This document shows, piece after piece, positions 54,727-64,000 of a DNA stretch of 64,000 nucleotides (its first letter is position 1; each line of letters opens with the position of its first letter). Location: contig DLUH01000001.1 of NCBI GenBank assembly GCA_002742845.1, positions 641,651-705,650 of the forward strand. The letters are read 5' to 3'. The DNA comes from Sulfurovum sp. UBA12169 (lineage in GTDB: Bacteria > Campylobacterota > Campylobacteria > Campylobacterales > Sulfurovaceae). The position numbers and the translations under genes are program-made. Under the pieces are notes generated by a model. It was not told the DNA's origin, did no database searches, and saw only the letters and a list, made by a program, of their open reading frames with translations.

Positions 54727-55572
54727 TTAATCTTCTATTTTTTTCATCGATTTAATCTTATCGATTACATTCTGGACAACCCAATCGGGAGTTGAGGCCC
54801 CCGCAGAAATACCGCAAAGTTCTTTATTTTCAAACCAGGATTTATCCAGCTCCTGCTCATTCTCCACAAGATAGCTGCTATGGCAATACGTTTTGCAAAT
54901 AGAATGAAGCTGTTTGGTATTGGAAGAGTGTTTGCCGCCTATTACAATCATGATATCGGCTTTTTTAGCCAACTCGGCGGCTGCATCTTGATTTTCAAAT
55001 GTAGCATTACAGATAGTATTAAATACCCTGACTTCTTTATGATTTAAAATTAGCGCATTAACAATTTTGAAAAAATCTTCCGGCTTTCTTGTTGTCTGGG
55101 CTACCAAAGCCACTTTGCCTAAAATCGGCAATCCTTCAAGGTCTTTTTCATCAAGGACGACAAAGGCATTGCGCTGATCTTGTGCATAGCTGACTACGCC
55201 TTTGATTTCAGGATGATTTTGATCCCCGAAAATCACAATGCTGTATCCTTTTCGGCTCATCTTTTCAACAATTTTCTGAGGCGTTGTTACATAAGGGCAT
55301 GTAGCATCTATGATGGTATTTTTTTGTGCTTTAAGCTGAGCCAATTCATGCTTTGGAATGCCATGTGTACGAATCACCACTGCATCATCGGGATTGATTT
55401 CATCAAATTTTTCTGCCAATCCAATCTGAAATCCTTTTTTAAGACGATCAATCTCATCCTTATTGTGAATGAGCGGACCATAAGTCTTGCTTCCCTTGTA
55501 TTCTTCTGCGATTTTAATGGCTCTTTTTACACCAAAACAAAACCCATAACTGGATGCCAATTGAATCTTCAT
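54727..55572 (-). CDS. ispH: 4-hydroxy-3-methylbut-2-enyl diphosphate reductase
   Basis: This is the last enzyme of the non-mevalonate (MEP) isoprenoid pathway and carries an iron-sulfur cluster. The 281 residues have [18 protein letters not shown] with the first cluster cysteine (Cys12), [12 protein letters not shown] and the third cysteine in [11 protein letters not shown]. It starts with an ATGA overlap from aroA. Confidence 0.95.
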   Translation of the reverse strand: MKIQLASSYGFCFGVKRAIKIAEEYKGSKTYGPLIHNKDEIDRLKKGFQIGLAEKFDEINPDDAVVIRTHGIPKHELAQLKAQKNTIIDATCPYVTTPQKIVEKMSRKGYSIVIFGDQNHPEIKGVVSYAQDQRNAFVVLDEKDLEGLPILGKVALVAQTTRKPEDFFKIVNALILNHKEVRVFNTICNATFENQDAAAELAKKADIMIVIGGKHSSNTKQLHSICKTYCHSSYLVENEQELDKSWFENKELCGISAGASTPDWVVQNVIDKIKSMKKIED

Positions 55573-56858
55573 AGGCTTACCTTTGTTATTTGGGAAAGAA
55601 TAGCAAAGAAATTAGGGAAAGAAGTATCTATGCATGCAATATCTTCTATCGCCATACCGTCCAATAACCCTGCAATTGCAAAACTCATGGCTATTCGGTG
55701 GTCTCCGCAACTGTTTATTTTTGCTCTATGAATTTTTCCGCCTACGATCTCATATCCGTCTTCATATTCAACTGTTTCGATTCCGCACGCATTGAGTCCG
55801 TTTAGTACCGAAGAGATACGATCGCTCTCTTTGACCCGCAGCTCATGCGCATTGTGTACACGGCTTATACCTTTTGCACTGGCCATAGCAATAGCAAGCG
55901 CAGGAAGCTCATCTATCAACCATGCAATATGATTTTCAATATCAATGGCCTCTAATTTGCCATTGTAACTTACGTGAATATCGCCAATCGGTTCATAAAT
56001 ATTTTCTCGAACCGCATATATTATTTCTGCCCCCATGCGTTCCAGTGCCTTATAGGCTTCGATTCGTGTAGGATTGAGTGTTACATTTTTGATTGTCACA
56101 GAAGCATCCGGCGTAATTGCTGCAGCCACGGCAAAGAAAAATCCGCTGGAAGGATCAGCCGGGACAGTCATATTTAAAGGATTTAAAGGTGTCTTTATCG
56201 GAGAAATCTCTATCCATCCGTCTTTTTGCAATACAATACTTGCGCCCATACCCTGAAGCATGCGCTCCGTATGGTCGCGGCTAAGCAACGCCTCTTTATA
56301 ATAGCTTTTTCCATCCGCTCCCAGTGCAGCAAGAATAAGTGCGGATTTAACCTGTGCAGAATCTACAGGAGATTCGTAGCGAAAAGGTCTCAAGGCCTGT
56401 CCCCTGATACAAAGTGGGGCCAAATTGCCATTTTCTCTCCCGTCTATCTTGCCTCCCACTTCACGCAAAGGTTTGACGACTCGGCTCATAGGACGGTGGC
56501 GCAGGTACTTATCCCCCGTAAGAACAAAATTACCCTTTACTCCCGCAAGCAAACCACAATACAATCGCATACCCGTTCCAGCATTTCCGCAATCAAGAAC
56601 ATCGTCAGGTTCAGCGAGTTTTGCAGGCGGCGCAATAACTACATCCGATCCTTCCCTTTGTACATGTGCCCCCAGCTGTGATGCTATTTTTAAAGAGTTC
56701 AGTGTATCTTCGCCCAAAAGAAAATTACGTATGTGCGAAGGCTTGTCGCTCAATAAAGAAAATATAGCACATCGATGAGAGATTGACTTGTCTGCTGCGA
56801 TATCATCACACACCAGCTTAAATGTTTTTTGTATTGGTGCTATATGTGCTACTTTCAT
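55569..56858 (-). CDS. aroA: 3-phosphoshikimate 1-carboxyvinyltransferase (EPSP synthase)
   Basis: AroA joins shikimate-3-phosphate and PEP in the aromatic pathway. The 429 residues show [14 protein letters not shown], the [19 protein letters not shown] loop, the [11 protein letters not shown] segment and the C-terminal RVKESDRI and [10 protein letters not shown] motifs. The [11 protein letters not shown] form resembles class II enzymes. It overlaps pheT and ispH by four bases each (ATGA). Confidence 0.95.
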   Translation of the reverse strand: MKVAHIAPIQKTFKLVCDDIAADKSISHRCAIFSLLSDKPSHIRNFLLGEDTLNSLKIASQLGAHVQREGSDVVIAPPAKLAEPDDVLDCGNAGTGMRLYCGLLAGVKGNFVLTGDKYLRHRPMSRVVKPLREVGGKIDGRENGNLAPLCIRGQALRPFRYESPVDSAQVKSALILAALGADGKSYYKEALLSRDHTERMLQGMGASIVLQKDGWIEISPIKTPLNPLNMTVPADPSSGFFFAVAAAITPDASVTIKNVTLNPTRIEAYKALERMGAEIIYAVRENIYEPIGDIHVSYNGKLEAIDIENHIAWLIDELPALAIAMASAKGISRVHNAHELRVKESDRISSVLNGLNACGIETVEYEDGYEIVGGKIHRAKINSCGDHRIAMSFAIAGLLDGMAIEDIACIDTSFPNFFAILSQITKVSL

Positions 56859-59188
56859 CTCAGTTCTGCCTTACATTCTTTTTTAAGAATTTCCATAATC
56901 TGGGTAATAACAGTTTCTATCTCACTCTCTTGAAGTGTTTTTTCCATCGATTGGATAAAGAAACGCATTGTTAAACTTTTTTTATCACCCAGCTTTTCAT
57001 CCTCGTAGATATCAACCGGATAGATATCTTTAAGCAGTGGCAACACTAAAGAGCGAAGCACTTTAGCCACTTCATAATAAGAAATTTGTTTATCTATCAC
57101 GACGCTTAAGTCTTTATATACCCCTTGAAATTTAGAAATTGATTTGGCATTTATGTGCTTGGGCATCAATGCGTCAAAATCCAATTCTGCAAAAAAAGTA
57201 TCGGGAATGCCGTAGCTTTGCTGTACGCTAGGATGCAATTTACCTAAAAATCCGCATACTTTTCCATTCACCAGAATGTCTGCAGATTGATATGGATGCA
57301 ATAAGCCGTTTTTATATGTGCAAGGCATTAGTTCAAAAACACCAATCACAGCTCCTACTTTTTGTACAAAAGAAGTAAAATCAATCATTTTTGGTTTTCC
57401 GCTATTGCTGACATTTTCATTGCTTATTTGACCGGAAAAAACAAAAGAAAGAACCTCTTTTTGTTCGCGTCTGCTTCCAAAAACATAGCCTATTTCAAAA
57501 AGAGGAATAGATTTTTTAGTATAGTTCACATTGCGTTTTACCGCATTAAGAAGATTTATTAAAATTGTACTTCTTAGGGTATTTAACTCTTCAACAATAG
57601 GATTTGAAAGATCCAGTCTTTCTTCTACCGTAGAAAAACCATAACATTCCAATGCGGATTTTTCACCAAATACATAAGAAACGTTTTCATAAAATCCAAC
57701 ACTGACCGCACGGTTTCTTAGTGATTTTTTTATTTCATATTTATTGGATGTGCTGTTTAGGCGATTTCTTTCAAAAAATGCCAATGGTTTTGCTTGTATA
57801 TTGTTAATTCCTATGATACGCACTATCTCTTCTGCAATATCTTGAATATTGGTAATATCATGCCTAAAGAGCGGCACCTCGGCTGTAATCAAATGATCCC
57901 CTATAACATTGATTTCAAAGCCCAAATGCCTTAAAATAGTAATCATTTTGTTGGTTTCTACTTTTTGTCCTACAATTTGGCAAATTTCATCTGCGGTGAC
58001 ACGAAGGATCGTTTTTTCATGCTCGGCGTCTACATCCAAAGATCCTTCGTAACAATTAATTTCACTATATTGATCCATCAAAAAAGCTAAGTACATAAGG
58101 CCAAAAGAAAGATCAGGATTGCTTCCTCTTGAAGTTTTATAGTAGAGTTCATCTTTGGCCAAAGAACCCGCAAAAACAGCTTCAACGAGAATATCGGGAT
58201 TTATATAGCTAGCCTCAAAAAGAATTTGTCTGGTTGCGTCATTGGCTATACATTTTTTCTCTTGACTGACACCCACAATACTCAAAGGCATCCCATTGCT
58301 ACTTATTTCAATAATACCTTTTTTAACAGCTACGGGCCTAACAACTATCTTGTCTGTTTCATTGCGAAAACAAGCACTGTCATAAGCGCGCAATATTACT
58401 CCGGTTGCATGTGTTGCATATGCAACCATCCCCCCTATAATGCCTTGCGCTTCTATCCCGACCAAAGCTAAACGCAACTGCACAATAAAGCTATTTTTTT
58501 TTGTTTCTACGGTAGCCAGCTTATACCTCAGGTTTGCCTCCATTATACCATCGGTATGAATCTCTGCTTCCCTGGCAATACCAAGCTTCATCTTCTCTTC
58601 TTGTTTATAACTAAAAGATTTCAATTCTTTATCCAATGCAACGCTTAAATCTCTTGCTACGCCATAAACGCTCAAGCAATCACCTCTATTTGCAGTCAAC
58701 TCAAGTTCAATAATCGTATCTGCCATTTTTTCATACGCACCGAGTTCATTTCCTGCTTCAAGCTTGCCGATACTTTCATCAAGAATCATGATCCCTTCGC
58801 CCAGAGAAGGCAATCCAAGCTCTGAAGCAGAACATACCATTCCTTCACTCTCTACGCCTCTAAGCTTGGCATGTTTAATATTGAAATCACCCGGCAAGAC
58901 TGCTCCTATCATTGCCACTGCGACATATTCTGCATTGATCACATTTGCAGCTCCGCACACAATCTGCCTAATCCCCAAACCTACATCTATCTGGCAAACA
59001 TTAAGCTTATCTGCATCCGGATGCTTTTCACAAGAAAGAATTCGTCCTATAACTACTTTTTGGGGTATTTCAATAGATTTCATACTCTCTACTTCAAGCC
59101 CAATTGCATTGAATGTTTCATAGAGTTTATCGTTTGATATGTCACTTAGATCAATAAATTCATTTAACCAACTTCTTGTCACTCTCAT
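56855..59188 (-). CDS. pheT: Phenylalanine-tRNA ligase, beta subunit
   Basis: PheT with PheS forms the tetrameric phenylalanyl-tRNA synthetase. The 777 residues have the N-terminal tRNA-binding EMAP domain ([24 protein letters not shown]), the B3/B4 editing domain, the B5 domain and a C-terminal anticodon-binding (FDX-ACB) domain ([21 protein letters not shown]). It overlaps pheS and aroA as ATGA, so the four genes pheS-pheT-aroA-ispH are tightly coupled. Confidence 0.95.
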   Translation of the reverse strand: MRVTRSWLNEFIDLSDISNDKLYETFNAIGLEVESMKSIEIPQKVVIGRILSCEKHPDADKLNVCQIDVGLGIRQIVCGAANVINAEYVAVAMIGAVLPGDFNIKHAKLRGVESEGMVCSASELGLPSLGEGIMILDESIGKLEAGNELGAYEKMADTIIELELTANRGDCLSVYGVARDLSVALDKELKSFSYKQEEKMKLGIAREAEIHTDGIMEANLRYKLATVETKKNSFIVQLRLALVGIEAQGIIGGMVAYATHATGVILRAYDSACFRNETDKIVVRPVAVKKGIIEISSNGMPLSIVGVSQEKKCIANDATRQILFEASYINPDILVEAVFAGSLAKDELYYKTSRGSNPDLSFGLMYLAFLMDQYSEINCYEGSLDVDAEHEKTILRVTADEICQIVGQKVETNKMITILRHLGFEINVIGDHLITAEVPLFRHDITNIQDIAEEIVRIIGINNIQAKPLAFFERNRLNSTSNKYEIKKSLRNRAVSVGFYENVSYVFGEKSALECYGFSTVEERLDLSNPIVEELNTLRSTILINLLNAVKRNVNYTKKSIPLFEIGYVFGSRREQKEVLSFVFSGQISNENVSNSGKPKMIDFTSFVQKVGAVIGVFELMPCTYKNGLLHPYQSADILVNGKVCGFLGKLHPSVQQSYGIPDTFFAELDFDALMPKHINAKSISKFQGVYKDLSVVIDKQISYYEVAKVLRSLVLPLLKDIYPVDIYEDEKLGDKKSLTMRFFIQSMEKTLQESEIETVITQIMEILKKECKAELR

Positions 59189-60177
59189 CTAAACTGCTCC
59201 AACAAACGAATATCTCCCTCAAATAGCGATCTTAAATCAGGTATTTTATGCATCAGCATTGCGAAACGCTCCACTCCAAGACCAAATGCATAACCGCTGA
59301 CATCTTCATAGCCGACTGCCTTAAATACATTAGGATCTACAATCCCGCATCCAAGAACTTCAAGCCAGCCTGTTCCCGAACATACTCTGCAACCTTTGCC
59401 TTCGCAAAAAATACAAGAGATATCCACTTCTGCCGAAGGTTCAGTAAATGGGAAAAAGCTTGGTCTAAAACGCACCTTGACATCTCCAAACATATAGCGC
59501 AAAAAGTCTATTAAGATAGATTTTAGATTTGCGAAACTTACCTTTCCCTTCTCTTCCACAACAAGCCCCTCCACCTGATGAAACATCGGTGTATGCGTAA
59601 GATCATAATCTCTGCGAAACACTGCACCCGGGGCAATCATCCTAATGGGGGGCTTGGTTGACATCATTGTGCGTATCTGAACAGGAGAAGTATGAGTACG
59701 CAAAAGCCCGCCGTCGTTAAAGTAGAAAGTATCTTGCATATCTCTCGCAGGATGGTATTTCGGAAGATTAAGAGCCTCAAAGTTATGAAAATCATCTTCA
59801 ATCATTGGTCCGCTCTCAACGGCAAAGTTTAAGGCTACAAAATAGTCAATAATCCTATCCATTGTCTCTGCAACCGGATGCAAAGCACCCTTCGCAGAAA
59901 GTGTACTATAAAGTGAAACATCAATGGCTTCACTTTGAAGTATGCTTTCTATCTCTTTTACCTTCAGTATTTGATATTGGATATCAAAAGCGGTCTGTAG
60001 GGCTGCTTTATTTTCATTCAACTCTTCTGCAAATGCTTTTTTCTCGGGACCCGGAACATCTTTAAGCTTAGCAAACTCTGCGGCTAACAGTCCCTTTTTG
60101 CCAAATAATTCAATACGCACTTTTTCCAATCCCTCAAGCGAATCTGCTTGAATGATTTTTTCTTTTAAATTTTTCAT
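59185..60177 (-). CDS. pheS: Phenylalanine-tRNA ligase, alpha subunit
   Basis: The catalytic subunit. From the ATG at 60177 it has 330 residues, the usual length, and starts [10 protein letters not shown] with GGAGTGAA upstream. An in-frame opening up to 60270 gives 31 extra residues but they run through a repeat relic and are not protein-like. Motif 2 [21 protein letters not shown] and motif 3 [18 protein letters not shown] are present. A zinc-like CxxC segment ([21 protein letters not shown]) lies between them. First gene of the pheS-pheT-aroA-ispH-rpsA-serA run. Confidence 0.95.
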   Translation of the reverse strand: MKNLKEKIIQADSLEGLEKVRIELFGKKGLLAAEFAKLKDVPGPEKKAFAEELNENKAALQTAFDIQYQILKVKEIESILQSEAIDVSLYSTLSAKGALHPVAETMDRIIDYFVALNFAVESGPMIEDDFHNFEALNLPKYHPARDMQDTFYFNDGGLLRTHTSPVQIRTMMSTKPPIRMIAPGAVFRRDYDLTHTPMFHQVEGLVVEEKGKVSFANLKSILIDFLRYMFGDVKVRFRPSFFPFTEPSAEVDISCIFCEGKGCRVCSGTGWLEVLGCGIVDPNVFKAVGYEDVSGYAFGLGVERFAMLMHKIPDLRSLFEGDIRLLEQFR

Positions 60178-60202
60178 TTCACTCCATTTGTCAAAACACC
60201 CA

Positions 60203-60272
60203 CAACGCAAAGCTCTGCACACTATGCTGATACCAATCCGCTTCAGCAGCAGGTCTATACGCCCAGTCATGC
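60203..60272. repeat. Decayed copy of the 90-bp repeat unit
   Basis: This region upstream of pheS aligns with 13590-13663 over about 70 bp. TCCGCTTCAGCAGC is identical in both (60237-60250 and 13627-13640). Elsewhere most differences are C-to-T or G-to-A, as expected for an old copy. It shows the element is dispersed rather than unique to the rny locus. Confidence 0.6.
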
Positions 60273-60374
60273 TCTAAAAACTATGTTTTTATCGTATCGT
60301 TTTTATTTCTCTATGATGGATGTGATTTTATCCAAAACTAACTAATAGTGGGATTTATTGATATATATGTGTGT

Positions 60375-60380
60375 TATAAT
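60375..60380 (+). promoter_or_regulatory. -10 box for the HIT gene
   Basis: TGTGTTATAAT on the plus strand, 32 bases before the ATG, with AAGG as ribosome site. Confidence 0.55.
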
Positions 60381-60412
60381 TCCATAAAAGTAGTAAAATA
60401 AAGGTTATATTT

Positions 60413-60766
60413 ATGTGTATATTTTGTAAAATTGTTAACAAAGAAATCCCCAATAATACAGTACATGAGAATGAGCACTTTTTAGCATTTCATGATCTCT
60501 ATCCCAAGGCGCCTGTGCATATCCTTATCATCCCCAAACAACATGTAGATTGTTTTCAAGAGGCCAGTGCTGAAATGATGGGGGGATTAACGATTTTTAT
60601 TCAAGAAGTTGCTACAAAAGTCGGCATAGACGAAACAGGATATAGGCTCATCACCAATAATGGACAAGATGGAGGGCAGGAGGTCTTTCATCTTCATTTT
60701 CATCTGTTGGGCGGAGGGCAACTTACATGGGATCATTCCCACGAAGATGCACACAACTTCATTTAA
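60413..60766 (+). CDS. HIT family nucleotide hydrolase (HinT-like)
   Basis: A 117-residue histidine-triad protein. It has the N-terminal CIFCKIVNKEIPNN zinc-type start, the PKAPVHILIIPKQHV segment, and the catalytic triad FHLHFHLLGGGQLTW (His-x-His-x-His, about residues 96-103). Such proteins hydrolyse purine phosphoramidates and adenylates. Monocistronic and convergent with mgtE. Confidence 0.93.
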   Translation: MCIFCKIVNKEIPNNTVHENEHFLAFHDLYPKAPVHILIIPKQHVDCFQEASAEMMGGLTIFIQEVATKVGIDETGYRLITNNGQDGGQEVFHLHFHLLGGGQLTWDHSHEDAHNFI

Positions 60767-60819
60767 AATATGCATTTTACATGGAAACAGAAACAAAGAA
60801 TGAATGATTGCTTTTACTC

Positions 60820-62166
60820 TCATAATGCAATCATCTGTGCAAACCAAAGAAAACTAAAAAAACCAATAATATCGACTAAGGTTATCACAACAACAGAGCT
60901 GGCAACAGCTGGGTCAAACCTCATTTTTTTAAGAAGAAGAGGGACTGATACTCCCAGGAAACCGGCCAATAAAAAGCTTACAAACATAGATAAGCCGATT
61001 GAAAGAGAAACATATTGATTTTTAAACCAAAATTGGGTAACGATGGCACTAAGTATGCCAAACAGTATTCCGTTTACGGCGGCCATTTTTAACTCTTTGA
61101 TAAAGACGGGACGAAGTTTATGAAGATTGATCTCTCCTAATGCCATTTGTCGGATAACTACTGTCATCGTTTGTACAGAAGCCGTACCTGCCATATTGGC
61201 CACTATCGGCATGAGAACTGCTAAGGCAACGATTGTTAAAAGTATCTCTTCAAATACGCCTATCACCATTGAAGCAACTATTGCGTTTACCAGGTTGATA
61301 GCAAGCCAAATCGATCTTGCTCTTCCTGTTTTTGAAAAACTCTCAAGAATATGTTCTTTTTCGCTTAATTTATTAAGGTTGTAGATCTGTTTTGTTGCCC
61401 TTTTCTGCATAGCAGCCGCGGCATCATCGTGGGTAATCTGACCCAGCAGATAACCCTTCTCGTCAACAACAGCTATACTTGCAAGGCTATACTTCACCAT
61501 CATATTGATCGTTTTATTGATAGAATCATAAGGCATTACACTATAAGATATAGGAAATTTGTTTATAATCTCAGAAAATACACCGTCTGTTTTTTCCAAA
61601 AGAAGATCATCGATGCAAATAGCTTTTATAAACCTGCCTCTGCTGTCAGTCACATATACACTTTGAACTGTACCAATGCCCTGCTCTTTGAGCTTCGCTA
61701 AGATCTTTATGGCTTGATCTACAGTTTTATCGCTCGAAACTTTAAAAATCTCAGTTTGCATTAAAGAGCCGGCTTCGCTACTGCGATAGTAGGTAAGCTG
61801 CTTGATCGTTTCTTGTGTTCGATGTTTTAAAAAAGTAAATAATGTATCGCTCTTCTGACGATCGGTTTTGCTGACAGATTGGTACAAATCAGTAGCATCA
61901 TCGCTATCTAACACTTCAATTATCTGCGCCAAGTATGCTGCATCATGCTCTTTGATAAAATCAATCTGAAATGGTAATGGAAGCTCTATGAGAGTTGCAG
62001 CTCTCTTTTCAAGAGGAAGCAGTTCAAGGTAAGCAAAAAATTTTTCCTCATCTTCATGCTTAATCACTTTCAGATAGTCTGCTAGATCCGCATTATTAAC
62101 ATGTTTGTTGGCCCGCATACCATTTTTTAATTTTTCAAGATAAAAATCTATTGATTTGTTGTCCAA
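60820..62166 (-). CDS. mgtE: Magnesium transporter MgtE
   Basis: MgtE is a gated magnesium channel. The N-terminal superhelical domain (to about 125) is followed by two CBS domains (about 130-250), a linking helix and five transmembrane helices in the last 170 residues (for example VVLITLVDIIGFFSFLWFA). The start is uncertain. I chose TTG at 62166 (reads DNKSIDFYLEK after it), because GAGGAA then lies at seven bases; the TTG five codons earlier overlaps that ribosome site itself. Length 448 residues, normal. Confidence 0.92.
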   Translation of the reverse strand: MDNKSIDFYLEKLKNGMRANKHVNNADLADYLKVIKHEDEEKFFAYLELLPLEKRAATLIELPLPFQIDFIKEHDAAYLAQIIEVLDSDDATDLYQSVSKTDRQKSDTLFTFLKHRTQETIKQLTYYRSSEAGSLMQTEIFKVSSDKTVDQAIKILAKLKEQGIGTVQSVYVTDSRGRFIKAICIDDLLLEKTDGVFSEIINKFPISYSVMPYDSINKTINMMVKYSLASIAVVDEKGYLLGQITHDDAAAAMQKRATKQIYNLNKLSEKEHILESFSKTGRARSIWLAINLVNAIVASMVIGVFEEILLTIVALAVLMPIVANMAGTASVQTMTVVIRQMALGEINLHKLRPVFIKELKMAAVNGILFGILSAIVTQFWFKNQYVSLSIGLSMFVSFLLAGFLGVSVPLLLKKMRFDPAVASSVVVITLVDIIGFFSFLWFAQMIAL

Positions 62167-62273
62167 AACAAAATTCCTCAATTTTATAAAAATTATTTAT
62201 CTTAGATACATATTATTTATGAAAATAAGAAGCAAAAACCGTCTACAAACTTTTTTACCTACTGCTTATATCT

Positions 62274-63662
62274 TTAGCCTTGTGTAAGTAGCCAGGCCTT
62301 TAAGTCCTTTATCTGATCCAAAGTTCTCATTGTAGCAGTACCCCCTTCTGAATGACGAGCATTCATTGAGGCTCGATTATCAAGCAGCATCATTACATTT
62401 TCACCTATGCGCTTATCAATGCTTTGCAAATCAGACAAACTGAGTTCAGAAATATCCAATTTTTTCTCTTCTGCCAAATTTACGACATTGCCCGTAATAT
62501 GATATGCGTCGCGGAAAGGAAGTCCTGCCTCTCTTACAAGATAATCCGCCAAATCTGTAGCGCTCAGATGCCCTACCATGCAAGCTTTCTCCATCTGCTC
62601 TTTGTTGACCTTCATCTCCGCAATCATCTCATCGAGTACACGAAGAGACAAAATGGCCGTACGTACAGAGTCAAAAACACCCTCTTTATCTTCTTGCATA
62701 TCCTTATTGTATGCAAGAGGCAATCCTTTCATTACTGTGAGCAATCCCACAAGATTGCCGTTAACGCGTCCTGTTTTCCCTCTTAATAATTCAGGAATAT
62801 CCGGATTTTTCTTCTGTGGCATAATAGAGCTTCCTGTTGCGTGGCGATCACTCAGTGTTACCCATCTAAATTCACTTGCACTCCACAAAATCAATTCTTC
62901 ACTTAAGCGGCTTATATGCATCATCATCGTTGCAATATTAAAGAGGATCTCCAAAGCAAAATCTCGGTCGCTTACCGTATCAAGACAGTTGAGCGTCGGC
63001 GCACGAAAACCCAGTTTTTCAGCCGTAATCTTTCTGTCGATTGGATGTGGTGTGCCTGCCAGTGCCGCACATCCAATCGGACTATAGTTGTTCCGCTCAT
63101 ACGAACTTATAAAACGCTCATAATCACGTCTGAACATACTCGCATACGCTATCATATGATACCCAAAATTAATAGGCTGTGCATGCTGGAGATGCGTCAT
63201 GCCTGGAAGCAATGTTTCGGTATGCTCTTGGGCAACCTTGATCAATGTAGTAATGTTTTTCAAAAGAAATTCCGCAATCTCTTTCGTGCTTCGCTGCACG
63301 TAAAGCCTAAAGTCCAATGCCACCTGGTCATTTCGGCTTCTTGCAGTATGCAGACGCTTGCCTGCATCTCCTATCTTCTGCGTCAAACGCCCTTCTACGG
63401 CCATATGAATATCTTCATCCTCACCATCTAGAGTAAAAATACCGGACTCTATTTCTTTAAGTATCTCAACAAGTCCCGTTTCGATCTGACCATAGTCTTC
63501 TTGAGAGATGATTCCCTGCTGGGCAAGCATAAACGCGTGCGCCTTTGAGCCTTCGATATCTTCACGATAAAGCATTTTGTCAAAAGGAAGAGAATTGTTA
63601 AGATCCTGTAGCAACTGAGAGCTTTTTCCTGAGATTCTCGCAGAAGCAATTTTTTTAGACAT
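62274..63662 (-). CDS. argH: Argininosuccinate lyase
   Basis: This enzyme splits argininosuccinate into arginine and fumarate, the last step of arginine synthesis. The 462 residues show the [14 protein letters not shown] segment, [15 protein letters not shown], the [16 protein letters not shown] loop and the family signature [23 protein letters not shown] with the catalytic serine. GAGGAGA precedes the ATG. No argG lies next to it. Confidence 0.96.
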   Translation of the reverse strand: MSKKIASARISGKSSQLLQDLNNSLPFDKMLYREDIEGSKAHAFMLAQQGIISQEDYGQIETGLVEILKEIESGIFTLDGEDEDIHMAVEGRLTQKIGDAGKRLHTARSRNDQVALDFRLYVQRSTKEIAEFLLKNITTLIKVAQEHTETLLPGMTHLQHAQPINFGYHMIAYASMFRRDYERFISSYERNNYSPIGCAALAGTPHPIDRKITAEKLGFRAPTLNCLDTVSDRDFALEILFNIATMMMHISRLSEELILWSASEFRWVTLSDRHATGSSIMPQKKNPDIPELLRGKTGRVNGNLVGLLTVMKGLPLAYNKDMQEDKEGVFDSVRTAILSLRVLDEMIAEMKVNKEQMEKACMVGHLSATDLADYLVREAGLPFRDAYHITGNVVNLAEEKKLDISELSLSDLQSIDKRIGENVMMLLDNRASMNARHSEGGTATMRTLDQIKDLKAWLLTQG

Positions 63663-64000
63663 GGTTATCTCCTCAATATGATATCATTGAAAGTATTTTA
63701 GCGTAAAGTAAGTTTGCATCTATTGAAAGAAAAATGAATAAAAAAGCAGAAAAAGTCTTAAAAAACACATTCTAAAAGACGTTCCCAAAAGCACAAACAA
63801 GGAAGGATTACAATTTGGACAAGGAGTAAAACTCCGAAGAAATCGCCTTTTCTAATGACAGTATAAACTATGAGGATTAATAAAGCGTTAACGATTCATA
63901 AGCAAAAGGTAAAAGAGCAGATAAATAGAAAAAATTTGTGTTAAAAAAACTAAACAGTAAAAATAAATAGGGGGAATAAAAAAGAAAGAATATAAACTCA
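63663..64000. other. 338-bp region with no gene recognised
   Basis: Apart from the argH ribosome site at its left end, I see only short plus-strand readings (for example MNKKAEKVLKNTF, 63735 onward) and A-rich sequence. It may be upstream sequence of a gene beyond the right edge, or an eroded gene. Confidence 0.4.

Noticed and set aside
60178..60270. A 31-residue N-terminal extension of PheS
   Set aside because: It reads through the decayed repeat, lacks a ribosome site, and the internal ATG at 60177 gives the usual 330 residues with a good site.
1..64000. tRNA, rRNA or tmRNA genes, phage genes, defence islands, biosynthetic clusters
   Set aside because: No stretch showed the conserved ends or the gene content expected; the window is almost wholly housekeeping.

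Overview
The window is a dense, AT-leaning, almost purely chromosomal stretch from an epsilonproteobacterium (Campylobacterota). A marine Sulfurovum/Sulfurimonas-like chemolithoautotroph is the best guess. Three things point there: a four-subunit 2-oxoglutarate:ferredoxin oxidoreductase in the order D-A-B-C, next to sucCD, class II fumarase, malate dehydrogenase and a monomeric NADP isocitrate dehydrogenase (the reductive TCA set); an atypical orphan response regulator of the HsrA/HP1043 type; and extended -10 promoters (TGnTATAAT) with weak -35 boxes. The genus is inference; no rRNA or tRNA gene was found to anchor it.

Layout. 0-10 kb: a partial DNA glycosylase, a DUF4149 membrane protein, prmC, an M48 protease, an ABC-F ATPase, a LysM/3D wall protein, thrC, argB, lpxK and a DUF455 ferritin-like protein. 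10-26 kb: an MBL hydrolase, hsrA, cmoB, a secreted cyclophilin, a 97-residue unknown, rny, a 5-formyl-THF cyclo-ligase, a TlpA-like lipoprotein, ftsY, plsC, radA, acpS, thiS, a small lipoprotein, a MidA-type methyltransferase, a lone TolC, argD and an orphan molybdoenzyme. 26.1-28.2 kb is the only accessory-looking segment: two small stress-type proteins, gene debris and the RNase P RNA, with a 15-bp copy of the rnpB 3' end at the far side. 28.3-38.6 kb: the central-carbon block oorDABC, sucCD, fumC, mdh, icd. 38.7-45.6 kb: a small orphan ORF, dnaE, a DJ-1 protein, a flavoprotein, a decayed IS3-type transposase and efp. 45.7-51.2 kb: a four-gene efflux operon in which the RND permease is encoded as two separate half-proteins. 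51.4-60.2 kb: serA, rpsA, ispH, aroA, pheT and pheS, the last four joined by ATGA overlaps. 60.4-63.7 kb: a HIT protein, mgtE and argH.

Most genes are on the minus strand in short operons with 1-17 bp overlaps. Plus-strand genes are singletons or pairs (ABC-F, MBL, tlpA-ftsY, radA-acpS, small lipoprotein, HIT).

I see no clear new defence or biosynthetic system. The points most worth checking are the split RND pump, the rnpB-derived direct repeat, the 48-bp tandem repeat with a decayed relative 46 kb away, the paired boxes upstream of hsrA, and three genes that look leaderless.
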